Below are positions 53,905 to 63,775 of a DNA stretch of 64,000 bases, one piece after another (the stretch's first letter is position 1; each line of letters begins with the position of its first letter). The stretch spans positions 124,001 through 188,000 of the forward strand of contig NZ_JAKGTH010000007.1 in NCBI RefSeq assembly GCF_021568705.1, read 5' to 3'. Position numbers and translations under genes: made by a program. This DNA comes from Gillisia lutea. GTDB taxonomy: Bacteria; Bacteroidota; Bacteroidia; Flavobacteriales; Flavobacteriaceae. The notes under the pieces are model-generated. The model was not told the DNA's origin. It worked only from the letters and a program-made list of their open reading frames with translations, and did not search any database.

Positions 53905-55704
53905 ATGAAAATGAAAAACTTAATAAAAATCTGTTCGTCATTTATGATAATTGCCCTTTTGGTGTCTTGCGATGAGGATTTTGATAAAGACTTTTTGGAA
54001 GCACCGGCAAAGTCTACATTAGATGAATCAATTATTTTTTCAACGGTTGATTTAGCGAAAGGAGCGGTAGATGGAATTTTAGAGCCTGTTGGTCAAACCA
54101 ATTCTTATAGAGGTCGTTTTATTCCCTATTATGGATTCAATACCGATGTTGAATATAATTATAGTTCCGACCCTTCAGGAGGAGCAGATGCTGATCTTGT
54201 ATATTACGATGCAAAGCCTAATAATTCCAGAATGAATTCTGAAAATAATGCTTGGGCAATGATGTATCAAGGTATTGAGCGAGCTAATATAGTAATACGA
54301 GGTTTGAGAACGTATGGTAAACCGGAGCCAGATACAGAATTTGGACAACTTTTAGGTGCCGCACTTACTTATAGAGCTATATATTATGCTGATCTAATGA
54401 AAGCTTGGGGTGATGTTCCCGCAAGATTTGAGCCTATCACAACAGAGACAATCTATCTAGGAAAAACTAGTCGTGATACTATTTACAAGAGATTAATTAA
54501 AGATTTAGGAGAAGCGGCAACTTTGGTAGCCTGGCCCAATGAGTCTGCATCAACTACAACAGTAGAAAGAATAAATAAAGCTTTTGTGAAAGGGTTTAGA
54601 GCTAGACTGGCGATGGTTGCTAGTGGTTATCAGCAGTATCCTGACGGTGTAAGAAGAAGCAATGATCCCGAACTTTCCGTTGAAAGGATGTATCAATTGG
54701 CATTAGATGAGTGTAGGGACGTTATAAGTAGTGGTAAAGCTTCATTAGAACCTACTTTTGAAGGATTTTGGAAAAAATATAATCAAGAAAATATAAATGC
54801 AGGTGGGGAATCTTTATGGGAAATTCCTTTCTCCGATGGTCGTGGTCGTGTATTATTTTCATTTGCTGTTCGTCACCGTAGTTCAGATCAATTTACAGCT
54901 CAAGCGAGAGGGGGAACTGCAGGACCAACACCTACTGTTTTTTATGATTATGATGAAGAAGATACTAGAAGAGAAGTTACCTGTGTCCCTTATCAGTGGG
55001 GAACAGCTGTAGAAGGAGTCGCTCAACAGGAGTTGGTTGGTCTAGATACATGGTATTTCGGGAAATATAGATATGAGTGGATGAACCGGTTCGTAACATC
55101 AACAAACGATGATGGGGTAAATCTAATATACATGCGTTATGCGGAAATTTTATTAACTGCTGCAGAAGCTGCTAATGAACTTGAAGGGCCGGCTGCGGCT
55201 GCTCCATACCTTAAAGAAGTTCGTAGAAGAGCCTTTCCGGCAGATCAACAAGCTGAAAAAGTGGATGCTTATGTAAACGCTCGTTCCTCAAAAGACGCTA
55301 TGTTTAAAGCAATAGTTGATGAATATAAATATGAATATACCGGAGAGATGGATCGCAAGATGGATCTAATTAGATGGAATTTACTTGGTGACAGCCTTGA
55401 TAAAGAAAAAGAAAAATTAGCCAATCTAGAAAATAGAACGGGAGAATATGCCGATGTGCCTGCAACCCTTTATTATAAATATAAGGAAGATGGATACACT
55501 TTAGATATATATGGGTTAAATAGAGGGGAGACCTCTAATCCTGGGCCAGAATACTCTGCCTTCAACTGGGATCAACCTTTAGATGAAATCATCAATACCA
55601 TTTATAAGCCAGGAGTAGATCCCGATAACAAGCAATTTTGGCCAATATGGCAAGTGTTCATAGATGCCAGTAATGGAAAATTGATAAATGATTACGGTTA
55701 CTAG
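53905..55704 (+). CDS. SusD/RagB-family surface glycan-binding lipoprotein
   Basis: A 599-aa protein. A lipoprotein signal (MIIALLVSCDED, lipid Cys22) is followed by the helical TPR-rich SusD fold (NAWAMMYQGIERANIVIRGL, ALTYRAIYYADLMKAWGDVP, YAEILLTAAEAANELEGPAA). It caps the SusC channel and binds the sugar. It starts 7 bp after susC and is followed 28 bp later by the SusE-position lipoprotein. Confidence 0.95.
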   Translation: MKMKNLIKICSSFMIIALLVSCDEDFDKDFLEAPAKSTLDESIIFSTVDLAKGAVDGILEPVGQTNSYRGRFIPYYGFNTDVEYNYSSDPSGGADADLVYYDAKPNNSRMNSENNAWAMMYQGIERANIVIRGLRTYGKPEPDTEFGQLLGAALTYRAIYYADLMKAWGDVPARFEPITTETIYLGKTSRDTIYKRLIKDLGEAATLVAWPNESASTTTVERINKAFVKGFRARLAMVASGYQQYPDGVRRSNDPELSVERMYQLALDECRDVISSGKASLEPTFEGFWKKYNQENINAGGESLWEIPFSDGRGRVLFSFAVRHRSSDQFTAQARGGTAGPTPTVFYDYDEEDTRREVTCVPYQWGTAVEGVAQQELVGLDTWYFGKYRYEWMNRFVTSTNDDGVNLIYMRYAEILLTAAEAANELEGPAAAAPYLKEVRRRAFPADQQAEKVDAYVNARSSKDAMFKAIVDEYKYEYTGEMDRKMDLIRWNLLGDSLDKEKEKLANLENRTGEYADVPATLYYKYKEDGYTLDIYGLNRGETSNPGPEYSAFNWDQPLDEIINTIYKPGVDPDNKQFWPIWQVFIDASNGKLINDYGY

Positions 55705-55732
55705 AACATAAACAGTATTAATTTAATAAATT

Positions 55733-57283
55733 ATGAAAGTAAGAAACATCTTTAAGAGTTTACTGATAGTTATTCTACTTGCAGCTAGCGTTACAGGTTG
55801 TGATTATGATAAAGAACTTATCGACGAACTTTCGATTGAAAGGGAGTTTGCTCCTGTTGGACTTAAAGCCCAAGTAAGAAATCAGGTTAATGTAGAATTA
55901 AGCTGGACGGCAAATGATAATGTAAGTTCATATGTAGTTGAATTTAGTGATGATCCTGAATTCAGTAATATAGTTAAAACACTTGAAGTAGCTTCTACAG
56001 AGCTACCCGTTTTAATTCCTGTAGAAAGTGAAACACTCTATTCTATTAGAGTGAAAGCTGTAAGCGATAGAGGACTGGATGATTCATCCTGGGCTACTAC
56101 TACTGCACAAACTTTAACTGAGCAGATTTTTATTGAAGGAGAACCTAGTGATATCAAAGCATTAGAAGCTACTCTAAGATGGGTTGCTAATAGTGAGGTT
56201 ACCGAAATTAAAGTGAGTCCGGGAGATATTACTCACACCATAACCGATGAGGAAAAGGCAGCTGGCGTTGCAACCATATCAGGTCTTACTCAAGAAACCG
56301 AATATACTGCTACTTTATACAATGGAAGTAAAATAAGAGGTGTAAAAATGTTTACAACCGGTATTGATATAGGAACGGGAAAACTGGTAACCACGGAAGA
56401 TGATCTATTCCAAATGATAGCAGATGCAGATAGTGGAGATATTTTAGTTCTTGAAGGTGGAGATTATACTGCTCAAACCGGAACCATAACACTTGATAAA
56501 TCTATTACTATTCGAGGATTAAGAAACTATAACAAACCATTATTAAATATAAATTTTGAAATCGTTACTGGTGCAGAGGATGTTGAATTAATCGATCTTA
56601 ATTTACAAGGTAATGGTGAAGGATCAGACTCACTAAAAGATGTAATAAGATATACCGCTGCCGGAAATTACAGTTCGCTACTTATAAGTGGATGTGAAGT
56701 GCATGATTACGCAACATCTTTTGTTGCTGGAAATGAAACAGGTGCAATACTTCAAGATCTTACTGTTGAAAATAGCATTGTGTACAATATATTCACTGGT
56801 GGAGGAGATTTCATAGATTTCAGAAACTCAGATGTTCTTAACGTAACTCTTAAAACAAGTACTTTCTACAACTGTGCTGTGGGTAGGGACTTCTTAAGGT
56901 TGGATGATTCTGGAACATCCACCCAGACAGGTTTAACTTTAAATGTAACTATTGATAGTTGTACAATGTATGCATGTTCTACTAGTGGTAAAAGGATCTT
57001 ATATGTAAGATTTCAAACTAATGAGATCACGGTTAAAAATACTATTATAGCCGAAACTGATGGTTATTATTCAAACCAGAGTAAAACAGATCCTGATCCT
57101 GATTTCGTAAAGAACAATTATTGGAATGCGCCAGGCTTCTACGATGCATCTAACACCATCTACGATAACTCCAGTACCTATTTCTCACTGGATCCTGGGT
57201 TCGTAGATCCAGCGTCGGGAGATTTTACCATAACCAATCAAAGCTTGAAAGATAATAACGTTGGTGATCCTCGTTGGAGATAA
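55733..57283 (+). CDS. Surface lipoprotein with FnIII and beta-helix (DUF4957/DUF5123-like)
   Basis: A 516-aa protein. A lipoprotein signal (LAASVTGCDYD, Cys23) is followed by a FnIII-like domain (about 40-125) and a right-handed parallel beta-helix region (about 220-510; LITTEDDLF-type repeats, DILVLEGGDYTAQTG, ITIRGLRNYNKP). This is the DUF4957 plus DUF5123 layout found at the SusE/F position of pectin-type PULs. It may bind or degrade pectic glycan at the cell surface; no lyase catalytic residues were identified, so binding is favoured. Last gene before a terminator at 57371-57402. Confidence 0.75.
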   Translation: MKVRNIFKSLLIVILLAASVTGCDYDKELIDELSIEREFAPVGLKAQVRNQVNVELSWTANDNVSSYVVEFSDDPEFSNIVKTLEVASTELPVLIPVESETLYSIRVKAVSDRGLDDSSWATTTAQTLTEQIFIEGEPSDIKALEATLRWVANSEVTEIKVSPGDITHTITDEEKAAGVATISGLTQETEYTATLYNGSKIRGVKMFTTGIDIGTGKLVTTEDDLFQMIADADSGDILVLEGGDYTAQTGTITLDKSITIRGLRNYNKPLLNINFEIVTGAEDVELIDLNLQGNGEGSDSLKDVIRYTAAGNYSSLLISGCEVHDYATSFVAGNETGAILQDLTVENSIVYNIFTGGGDFIDFRNSDVLNVTLKTSTFYNCAVGRDFLRLDDSGTSTQTGLTLNVTIDSCTMYACSTSGKRILYVRFQTNEITVKNTIIAETDGYYSNQSKTDPDPDFVKNNYWNAPGFYDASNTIYDNSSTYFSLDPGFVDPASGDFTITNQSLKDNNVGDPRWR

Positions 57284-57370
57284 TTATATAGTTCATAAAT
57301 AGCATGGTAAGATAGGTGAATTCACTATTTCTGCCATTTATGTGAAATTAGAATTTTAAGATTAATTTAT

Positions 57371-57402
57371 AAAAAAGGTGCGGTATATATCGTGCCTTTT
57401 TT
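57371..57402 (+). terminator. Terminator of the susCD operon
   Basis: A 12-bp stem (57371-57382 with 57391-57402, two G-T pairs; arms AAAAAAGG... and ...CCTTTTTT) with an 8-nt loop and a T run, 88 bp after the lipoprotein gene. It separates the transporter operon from the catabolic operon. Confidence 0.75.
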
Positions 57403-57538
57403 ATAAATCAGCGTTGGATACATAAATTAATATTGTAAATAATTACATATAATTCCTATTTTATAATTAAGAATACATTTTTATTTTATGCATAAAAATA
57501 TCAATTCAATAAAATTTAAATAATTTTATTATATTCGT

Positions 57539-57550
57539 GTAATCGATTGC
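57539..57550. promoter_or_regulatory. LacI-type operator candidate in front of kduI
   Basis: GTAATCGATTGC differs by one base from the perfect palindrome near susC. It lies 24 bp before kduI, near the likely promoter, where a repressor would block transcription. Confidence 0.6.
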
Positions 57551-57573
57551 ATAATCATTAAAAACCTAAAAAA

Positions 57574-58410
57574 ATGACACATTCAGAATTTCGCTATGCG
57601 CATCATCCAGAAGATGTCAAAAGATATACTACGAGGGAATTAAGAGATCATTTTCTCATTCCGAATTTATTTAAAGAAAATGAAGTAAACTTTACCTATT
57701 CAATGTACGACCGTTTTATAGTTGGTGGAGCATTGCCGGTAAATAAAGCTTTAAAACTTGAAACTATAGATGATCTAAAATCTGAAAACTTTCTGGATCG
57801 CCGTGAACTTGGAGTTATTAATGTAGGAGGCGCAGGAAAAGTAACTGTTGATGGGAAGGTTTATGAACTTGGCCATAAAGAAGCACTATATGTAGGCCAG
57901 GGGAATAAGGAAGTGATTTTCGACAAATCTGGAAATGAACAGCCTTATTTTTATCTGAACTCCGCTCCAGCACATCATGCCTACCCAACTAAAAAAGTAG
58001 GAAAGGAAGATGCCGAAGTTGTGAATCTGGGAGATTCCAAAAATTCAAATAAGCGAATTCTCAATAAATTAATTGTGAATAGTATAGTGAAAACCTGTCA
58101 GTTGCAAATGGGAATGACAGAGCTTGTAGAGGGAAGTGTTTGGAATACGATGCCTCCACACACACATGAAAGAAGAATGGAAGCTTATTTCTATTTCAAT
58201 CTGGAGGAAGGTCAAACGATTAGTCACTTCATGGGACAACCAGACGAGACACGGCACATTTTTTTAAAGAATCATCAGGCAGTGCTTTCCCCAGAATGGT
58301 CTATCCATGCAGGAGCAGGAACCTCCAATTATACTTTTATATGGGGAATGGCAGGAGAAAATCTTGATTATGGAGATATGGATAAAGTGTCTGTAGACGA
58401 ATTGAAATAA
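57574..58410 (+). CDS. kduI: 5-dehydro-4-deoxy-D-glucuronate isomerase KduI
   Basis: A 278-aa cupin isomerase, the same length as E. coli KduI. Metal residues His196, His198, Glu203 and His245 are in place (PPHTHERRMEAYFYF and SIHAGAG). It converts 5-keto-4-deoxyuronate, produced from unsaturated uronate oligomers by lyases, to 2,5-diketo-3-deoxygluconate in the cytoplasm. It is preceded by a palindrome, followed 7 bp later by kduD. Presence of KduI indicates lyase products such as pectin, alginate or glycosaminoglycan fragments. Confidence 0.96.
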   Translation: MTHSEFRYAHHPEDVKRYTTRELRDHFLIPNLFKENEVNFTYSMYDRFIVGGALPVNKALKLETIDDLKSENFLDRRELGVINVGGAGKVTVDGKVYELGHKEALYVGQGNKEVIFDKSGNEQPYFYLNSAPAHHAYPTKKVGKEDAEVVNLGDSKNSNKRILNKLIVNSIVKTCQLQMGMTELVEGSVWNTMPPHTHERRMEAYFYFNLEEGQTISHFMGQPDETRHIFLKNHQAVLSPEWSIHAGAGTSNYTFIWGMAGENLDYGDMDKVSVDELK

Positions 58411-58417
58411 TAGGTTT

Positions 58418-59179
58418 ATGGACATGTTTAATTTAAAAGGAAAAACAGCTTTAATTACCGGTTGTAAACGCGGAATTGGCTTTGCGATGGCAGAAGCGCT
58501 GGCGGAAGCTGGAGCAGATATAATTGGTGTTTCTGCAACTTTAGAAACTGAGGGTTCTGATATTGAGAAAGCCATTCAGAAGATAGGTGGAAAGTTCAGA
58601 GGATATCAGTGCGATTTTTCTAATAGAGAGTCTTTACACTCATTCATTAAAAAGGTGAAAGCTGAAAATCCTACCATTGATATTCTGGTAAATAATGCCG
58701 GGACTATTTTAAGAGCTCCCGCAGCAGAACATTCTGATGAATATTGGGATAAGGTGATCGAAGTAAATCAAAATGCTCAATTTATCTTAACTCGTGAATT
58801 AGGAAAAGATATGATTAAAAGAGGCAATGGTAAAGTAATTTTCACAGCGTCACTTTTAACTTTTCAGGGGGGGATTAATGTTCCGGGTTATGCTGCATCA
58901 AAAGGCGCAATTGGGCAGCTAACGATGGCTCTGTCAAATGAGTGGGCTGGAAAAGGAGTTCAGGTGAATGCCATTGCTCCCGGATATATTGCAACAGATA
59001 ATACGGTAGCTCTGCGAGAGGATGAAGATAGAAGCAAATCTATTCTAGCTCGTATCCCTGCAGGAAGATGGGGGGAACCAGAAGATTTTAAGGGCCCAAT
59101 TATATTTCTTGCGTCTCCGGCAAGTAATTATATGACCGGTGCCGTGCTTACTGTAGATGGAGGATGGATGGGTAGATAA
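58418..59179 (+). CDS. kduD: 2-dehydro-3-deoxy-D-gluconate 5-dehydrogenase KduD
   Basis: A 253-aa SDR. The NAD-binding motif is ALITGCKRGIGFAMA (TGxxxGxG), with NNAG and the catalytic YAASKG (Tyr-x3-Lys). The C-terminal GAVLTVDGGWMGR is typical of the family. It reduces 2,5-diketo-3-deoxygluconate to KDG. The order kduI-kduD on one transcript supports it. An unspecific SDR is possible but unlikely given the neighbour. Confidence 0.93.
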   Translation: MDMFNLKGKTALITGCKRGIGFAMAEALAEAGADIIGVSATLETEGSDIEKAIQKIGGKFRGYQCDFSNRESLHSFIKKVKAENPTIDILVNNAGTILRAPAAEHSDEYWDKVIEVNQNAQFILTRELGKDMIKRGNGKVIFTASLLTFQGGINVPGYAASKGAIGQLTMALSNEWAGKGVQVNAIAPGYIATDNTVALREDEDRSKSILARIPAGRWGEPEDFKGPIIFLASPASNYMTGAVLTVDGGWMGR

Positions 59180-59223
59180 GATACCATTCTGAAGTAGAAG
59201 GATTAAAAAATGAAAATTAGAGA

Positions 59224-60627
59224 ATGAAAAATAAAAAATTTATCCACGAAGATTTTCTTTTGTATAATGAGTATGCAAAAGATCTATATATAAAATACGC
59301 TAAAGATCAACCAATTATAGATTATCACAATCATTTATCTCCAAAGGCAATTGCGGAAGATCATAGTTTTGAAAATATTTCTCAGGTATGGTTAGCGGGA
59401 GATCATTATAAATGGCGTGCCATGAGAACGTTAGGTGTGGATGAAAAATTTATTACCGGTGATGCTTCTGATAAAGAGAAATTCATGGCATGGGCTAAAA
59501 CGGTGCCTTTTACGTTAAGGAATCCGCTATATCATTGGACGCATTTAGAATTGAAGCGTTACTTTGGAATTGATGAATTGCTAAATGAAGAATCGGCAGA
59601 AAGAATTTACGAAGAGGTAAACAGGAAGTTACAACAGCCAGAAAACAGTTGTCGGGGCTTATTGAGGAAGATGAATGTACAAACACTTTGTACTACTGAA
59701 GATCCTACCGATACTTTGGAATATCATAAGCAATTAGCTGAAAGTGATTTCGATATTAAAGTAAGTACCGCCTTTCGTCCAGATAAAGCAATTTTAATAG
59801 ATGCCGATGGATATAACGATTATGTAAAGCTTTTAGGCGAAGCAGCGGGAATAGCTATAAATTCTTATGAAGAATTTAAAAAAGCACTTCGTAATAGAAT
59901 AGAATATTTTGATAAGAATGGCTGTAAACTATGTGATCATGGACTTAATTTTATCTCCTTTGAAGATTTTGAAGAAGGTGAAATTGCAGCGATCTTCCAG
60001 AAGAAACAAAAAGGAACTGAACTATCGGGCTTGGAAGTTGAAAAGTTCAAGGCAGCTTCATTATTATTCTTATGTGAGAATTATCATGAATTTGGGTGGG
60101 TTCAACAGTTTCACCTAGGTGCTTTAAGAAATAATAATAAAAGAATGCTAAAGGAATTAGGTCCGGATACAGGATGGGATTCTATTGGAGATTATGGTCA
60201 GGCAGAAAATCTATCGGCATTTCTGGATACTCTCGACAGCAAAGATAAACTCACTAAAACGATACTTTATAACCTAAACCCTGCAGATAATGAAATATTT
60301 GCTACGATGGTGGGTAACTTTAACGATGGTAGCGTAAAAGGTAAAGTACAGTTTGGTTCAGGATGGTGGTTTTTAGATCAAAAAGATGGAATAATCAAAC
60401 AATTAAATGCCTTATCAAATATGGGAATGGTAAGTTGTTTTATTGGAATGCTTACCGATTCTAGAAGTTTCCTGTCTTTCCCAAGGCATGAATATTTTAG
60501 AAGAGTATTATGTAACTTATTTGGTGAAGAAATGGAAGTGGGGGAATTACCTGATGATATGGAATTGGTTGGCAAGATCATTTCCGATATTAGTTATAAT
60601 AATGCTAAAGAATATTTTAACTTTTAA
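59224..60627 (+). CDS. uxaC: Uronate isomerase UxaC
   Basis: A 467-aa metal-dependent uronate isomerase of the amidohydrolase superfamily. Motifs are PIIDYHNHLSPKAIAEDHSF (metal His pair), LCTTEDPTDTL and FGSGWWFLDQKDGI. It interconverts galacturonate with tagaturonate or glucuronate with fructuronate. It allows full uronate use, complementing the KduI branch; later steps (UxaB/UxaA-type) are not in this window. The stop overlaps the kdgK start (TAATG). Confidence 0.94.
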   Translation: MKNKKFIHEDFLLYNEYAKDLYIKYAKDQPIIDYHNHLSPKAIAEDHSFENISQVWLAGDHYKWRAMRTLGVDEKFITGDASDKEKFMAWAKTVPFTLRNPLYHWTHLELKRYFGIDELLNEESAERIYEEVNRKLQQPENSCRGLLRKMNVQTLCTTEDPTDTLEYHKQLAESDFDIKVSTAFRPDKAILIDADGYNDYVKLLGEAAGIAINSYEEFKKALRNRIEYFDKNGCKLCDHGLNFISFEDFEEGEIAAIFQKKQKGTELSGLEVEKFKAASLLFLCENYHEFGWVQQFHLGALRNNNKRMLKELGPDTGWDSIGDYGQAENLSAFLDTLDSKDKLTKTILYNLNPADNEIFATMVGNFNDGSVKGKVQFGSGWWFLDQKDGIIKQLNALSNMGMVSCFIGMLTDSRSFLSFPRHEYFRRVLCNLFGEEMEVGELPDDMELVGKIISDISYNNAKEYFNF

Positions 60628-61652
60628 TGGGAAATAATCATTCATATCCAAAAACGATAGTCACTTTTGGTGAGGTCTTAATGCGCCTGTCACCATCAGA
60701 AAATCGTAAAATGGTTCAGGCTAATACATTAGATTTCTATTTTGGCGGTACCGAAATGAATGTTGCTGCATCTCTTTCTAATTTTGGCCTTTATTCCAAA
60801 CATGTTTCTACCGTTTCAAACGATTTTGTGGGAGATGCAGCTATTAGTTTTATGCGCTCAATAGGCATAGATGTATCATGCATTTCTAAAGTAGAACATC
60901 CACTGGGATTATACTTTATGGAAGTTGGAGCATCTGCAAGACCTAGTAGAATTACTTATAACAGACTTCACGGTGCTTTCGCCAATATTGAACCGAAACA
61001 TGTTGATTGGGAATCAATTTTTGAAGGGGTAACCCATTTTCACTGGACAGGAATTACACCTGCCATTTCTGAGAAAGCATATAACACTTTGAAAAAAGGA
61101 TTGGAAGTTGCAAAAAAGAATAATATTACAATTACCGCAGATCCTGCCTATCGAAGCAACTTATGGCAGTATGGGAAAGATGGTCATGAAGTATTAAAAG
61201 AACTTGTATCCCACTCGACTATTTTCATAGGTGGAGTGAATGAGATCAATGAAATTTTAGGTACAGATTTCTCTGTTGAAGAGGATAGTTTTATTGAAGC
61301 TAGCAAAAAATTGATAGAGGAATGTCCTTCAATAGAAAAAGTTTTTGATAAACTTAGAACAGGTGTAAGTGCTTCGTGGCAAAAGATCTACGGAAGAGCT
61401 TGGACTGGGGCTGAATATATAACTACAGAAGAAATTGAAATTTCCTCGGTTGTAGATCGAATAGGGACGGGAGATGCTTATGCTGCCGGGCTTATTTATG
61501 GTTTGATCCATTTTGATGATAAAAAAGCACTTAGGTTTGCTAATGCGGCCTGCGGGTTAAAACACACTATTTTAGGCGATGTGAATTTGGTTAGTGTTGA
61601 AGATGTTTTAGAATTCATGAATGGTAATACTGGAGGGAGAATAAAAAGATAA
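60627..61652 (+). CDS. kdgK: 2-dehydro-3-deoxygluconate kinase KdgK
   Basis: A 341-aa PfkB-family kinase. The N-terminal sugar site is FGEVLMRLSPSE, with GGTEMNVAASLSNFGL. The C-terminal GTGDAYAAGLIYG holds the catalytic Asp and anion hole. It phosphorylates KDG to KDPG. Coupled to uxaC by 1-bp overlap and followed by the aldolase 1 bp later, as expected for the pathway. Confidence 0.92.
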   Translation: MGNNHSYPKTIVTFGEVLMRLSPSENRKMVQANTLDFYFGGTEMNVAASLSNFGLYSKHVSTVSNDFVGDAAISFMRSIGIDVSCISKVEHPLGLYFMEVGASARPSRITYNRLHGAFANIEPKHVDWESIFEGVTHFHWTGITPAISEKAYNTLKKGLEVAKKNNITITADPAYRSNLWQYGKDGHEVLKELVSHSTIFIGGVNEINEILGTDFSVEEDSFIEASKKLIEECPSIEKVFDKLRTGVSASWQKIYGRAWTGAEYITTEEIEISSVVDRIGTGDAYAAGLIYGLIHFDDKKALRFANAACGLKHTILGDVNLVSVEDVLEFMNGNTGGRIKR

Positions 61653-61653
61653 T

Positions 61654-62322
61654 ATGGCAAAATATACACGAATACAGGTTTCAGAAACTATGAAGGCGAC
61701 AGGAATTGTTCCTGTTTTCTATCACAGGGACCTAGAAGTTTGCAAGCAGGTTATAAAAGCGTGCTATGAAGGTGGTGCAAGAGTTTTCGAATTTACCAAT
61801 AGGGGAGAATTTGCACATGAAGTTTTTGGAGAACTAAGCAAGTATGTAAATGATAAATTTGAAAATATGATACTTGGGGCGGGCTCTATTTTAGACCCTG
61901 GAACAACTTCATTATATCTACAGTTAGGTGCTAATTTCATTGTTTCTCCTATTGTAAATGCTGAAATGGCTAAGACCTGTAATCGTCGAAAAGTAGCATG
62001 GATGCCCGGATGTGGTTCTGTAACTGAAATTTCCTATGCAGAAGAACTTGGGGCAGAAGTGGTCAAAATATTTCCTGGAAGTCAGGTTGGAGGACCTTCT
62101 TTTGTAAAGGCTGTAAAAGGTCCGCTGCCGTGGTCTAGCATTATGCCTACAGGAGGAGTAAGTCCAACAAAGGATAATTTAAAAGAATGGTATGATGCCG
62201 GAGTCCATTGTGTTGGGATAGGCTCTAAACTCTTCCTCAAAAAAGAAGATGGAACTTTTGATGATCAGGCCATCACTAATACAGTATCTGAGGCCATTAA
62301 TATAGTACAGGATCTCAAATGA
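61654..62322 (+). CDS. eda: KDPG aldolase (2-dehydro-3-deoxy-phosphogluconate aldolase)
   Basis: A 222-aa class I aldolase. Motifs are FEFTNRGEF (catalytic Glu region), GAGSILDPG, and VVKIFPGSQVGGPSFVKAVKG (Schiff-base Lys in VVKIFP), with MPTGGVSP at the phosphate site. It splits KDPG into pyruvate and glyceraldehyde-3-phosphate. Its end overlaps the dctP start by 4 bp (ATGA), so aldolase and transporter are translationally coupled. Confidence 0.93.
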   Translation: MAKYTRIQVSETMKATGIVPVFYHRDLEVCKQVIKACYEGGARVFEFTNRGEFAHEVFGELSKYVNDKFENMILGAGSILDPGTTSLYLQLGANFIVSPIVNAEMAKTCNRRKVAWMPGCGSVTEISYAEELGAEVVKIFPGSQVGGPSFVKAVKGPLPWSSIMPTGGVSPTKDNLKEWYDAGVHCVGIGSKLFLKKEDGTFDDQAITNTVSEAINIVQDLK

Positions 62323-63305
62323 AAAACTATAAAAGATTATATAGCCTTCTACTCCTAGGTGCTTTTTTTCTTCTTTTTTTAGGTTGCAAAGTAAATGAAG
62401 AAATTAGAGTGATAAAACTTGGGCATAGTTTAGATATTACCCATCCCGTTCATAAGTCCATGCTATTTATGGCCAAAAGACTCGATGAAAAGTCGAATGG
62501 TAGAATGAGAATTGATATCTACCCTAATCAACAATTAGGTTCTGAAAGAGAATGTTTAGAGCTCCTTCAAATTGGTAGTTTAGGAATGACCAAAGTTTCT
62601 ACCGGAGTAATGGAGAATTTTGCACCAGAGTTAAAAGTATTTGGTTTACCCTTTTTATTTAGAGATAGAGAGCATCGCTTTCAAGTTCTTGAAGGAAAGA
62701 TTGGAGAAGATTTCCTGAATTCGACTATAGATAAAAGACTTAAAGGTTTAACTTTTTATGACGCTGGTAGCAGAAGCTTTTATAGCAAAACTCCAATAGA
62801 AGGTCCTCATGATCTCAAAGGTTTGAAATTGCGAGTAATGGAAAGCCAAACCGCTATCAATATGGTTAAAAACTTAGGAGGCTCACCAACTCCTATTGCA
62901 TGGGGAGAACTATATACTGCTTTACAACAAGGGATTGTAGACGGTGCGGAAAATAACCTTCCCAGCTTTCACCTTTCCCGTCATTATGAAGTGTGTAAAT
63001 ATTTGATTTTGGATGAACATACAGCCCTTCCAGATGAATTAGTAATAGGAACACCAATATGGAACCAGCTTAGTCCGCAAGAACAGAAATGGTTAAAAGA
63101 GTCCGCAATGGAATCTTCAGAATATGAAAAGGAAGTATGGCGTAAAGCAGAATTGCATGCGCTTGAGGAAATTAAAAAAGCGGGAGTAACTGTAATAGAG
63201 GCTAAAAAGGAGGAATTTAGAAAACTTGTTAAACCTATGTATGACGAATTTTCTTTAGACTCAAATATGCGTTCGATAATTCAAGAGATTCAGAATATAA
63301 AGTAG
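62319..63305 (+). CDS. dctP: TRAP transporter solute-binding protein (DctP family), lipoprotein
   Basis: A 328-aa protein with lipobox FLGC (MKNYKRLYSLLLLGAFFLLF leader). The DctP fold shows IKLGHSLDITHPVHK, PNQQLGSERECLE, and the ligand-binding arginine in KLRVMESQ. TRAP binding proteins capture acidic sugars or organic acids; context points to uronates such as galacturonate or KDG-type compounds. It is followed by dctQ (2-bp gap) and dctM. The lipid anchor differs from most periplasmic soluble DctPs. Confidence 0.93.
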   Translation: MKNYKRLYSLLLLGAFFLLFLGCKVNEEIRVIKLGHSLDITHPVHKSMLFMAKRLDEKSNGRMRIDIYPNQQLGSERECLELLQIGSLGMTKVSTGVMENFAPELKVFGLPFLFRDREHRFQVLEGKIGEDFLNSTIDKRLKGLTFYDAGSRSFYSKTPIEGPHDLKGLKLRVMESQTAINMVKNLGGSPTPIAWGELYTALQQGIVDGAENNLPSFHLSRHYEVCKYLILDEHTALPDELVIGTPIWNQLSPQEQKWLKESAMESSEYEKEVWRKAELHALEEIKKAGVTVIEAKKEEFRKLVKPMYDEFSLDSNMRSIIQEIQNIK

Positions 63306-63307
63306 TT

Positions 63308-63775
63308 ATGAAAAAAAGCTTAGATAAAATTTTGGGGAGTTTTTTAGTATTTCTCATGGGTACAATTGTTCTCGCTGTTTTGTGGCAGGTCTTCTCAAGA
63401 TACGTGCTTCATTCTCCAAGTTCTGTAACAGAAGAACTTGCCCGCTATTTATTGATTTGGATAGGAATATTAGGTGCTGCTTATGCAGCTGGACAACAAG
63501 ACCATTTAGCTATTAACTTACTTGAAGAAAGACTTGATAAGCAAAATCGAAAACGATTGAGAATTGGCATCGATCTTCTTATAATTTTCTTTTGCGTTAC
63601 AGTTTTAATTATAGGTGGAGGAAATTTGGTTTATGTAAACTACGACTTAGGACAAAGCTCAGCAGCGTTGGAAATTCCTTTATATATCGTTTACGCCGTA
63701 ATTCCTTTAAGCGGAATATTGATCATCGCTTATAAAAGCAATGAAATTTTAAACCCTGAAAAATATTTATCATGA
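63308..63775 (+). CDS. dctQ: TRAP transporter small membrane subunit (DctQ)
   Basis: A 155-aa protein with four TM helices (about 10-30, 45-62, 85-105 and 122-142). Conserved WQVFSRYVLHSPSSVTEELARYLLIWIGILGAA matches DctQ (first part WQVFSRYVLHSPS). It helps the large subunit to import substrate with a sodium gradient. Overlaps dctM by 4 bp. Confidence 0.93.
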   Translation: MKKSLDKILGSFLVFLMGTIVLAVLWQVFSRYVLHSPSSVTEELARYLLIWIGILGAAYAAGQQDHLAINLLEERLDKQNRKRLRIGIDLLIIFFCVTVLIIGGGNLVYVNYDLGQSSAALEIPLYIVYAVIPLSGILIIAYKSNEILNPEKYLS

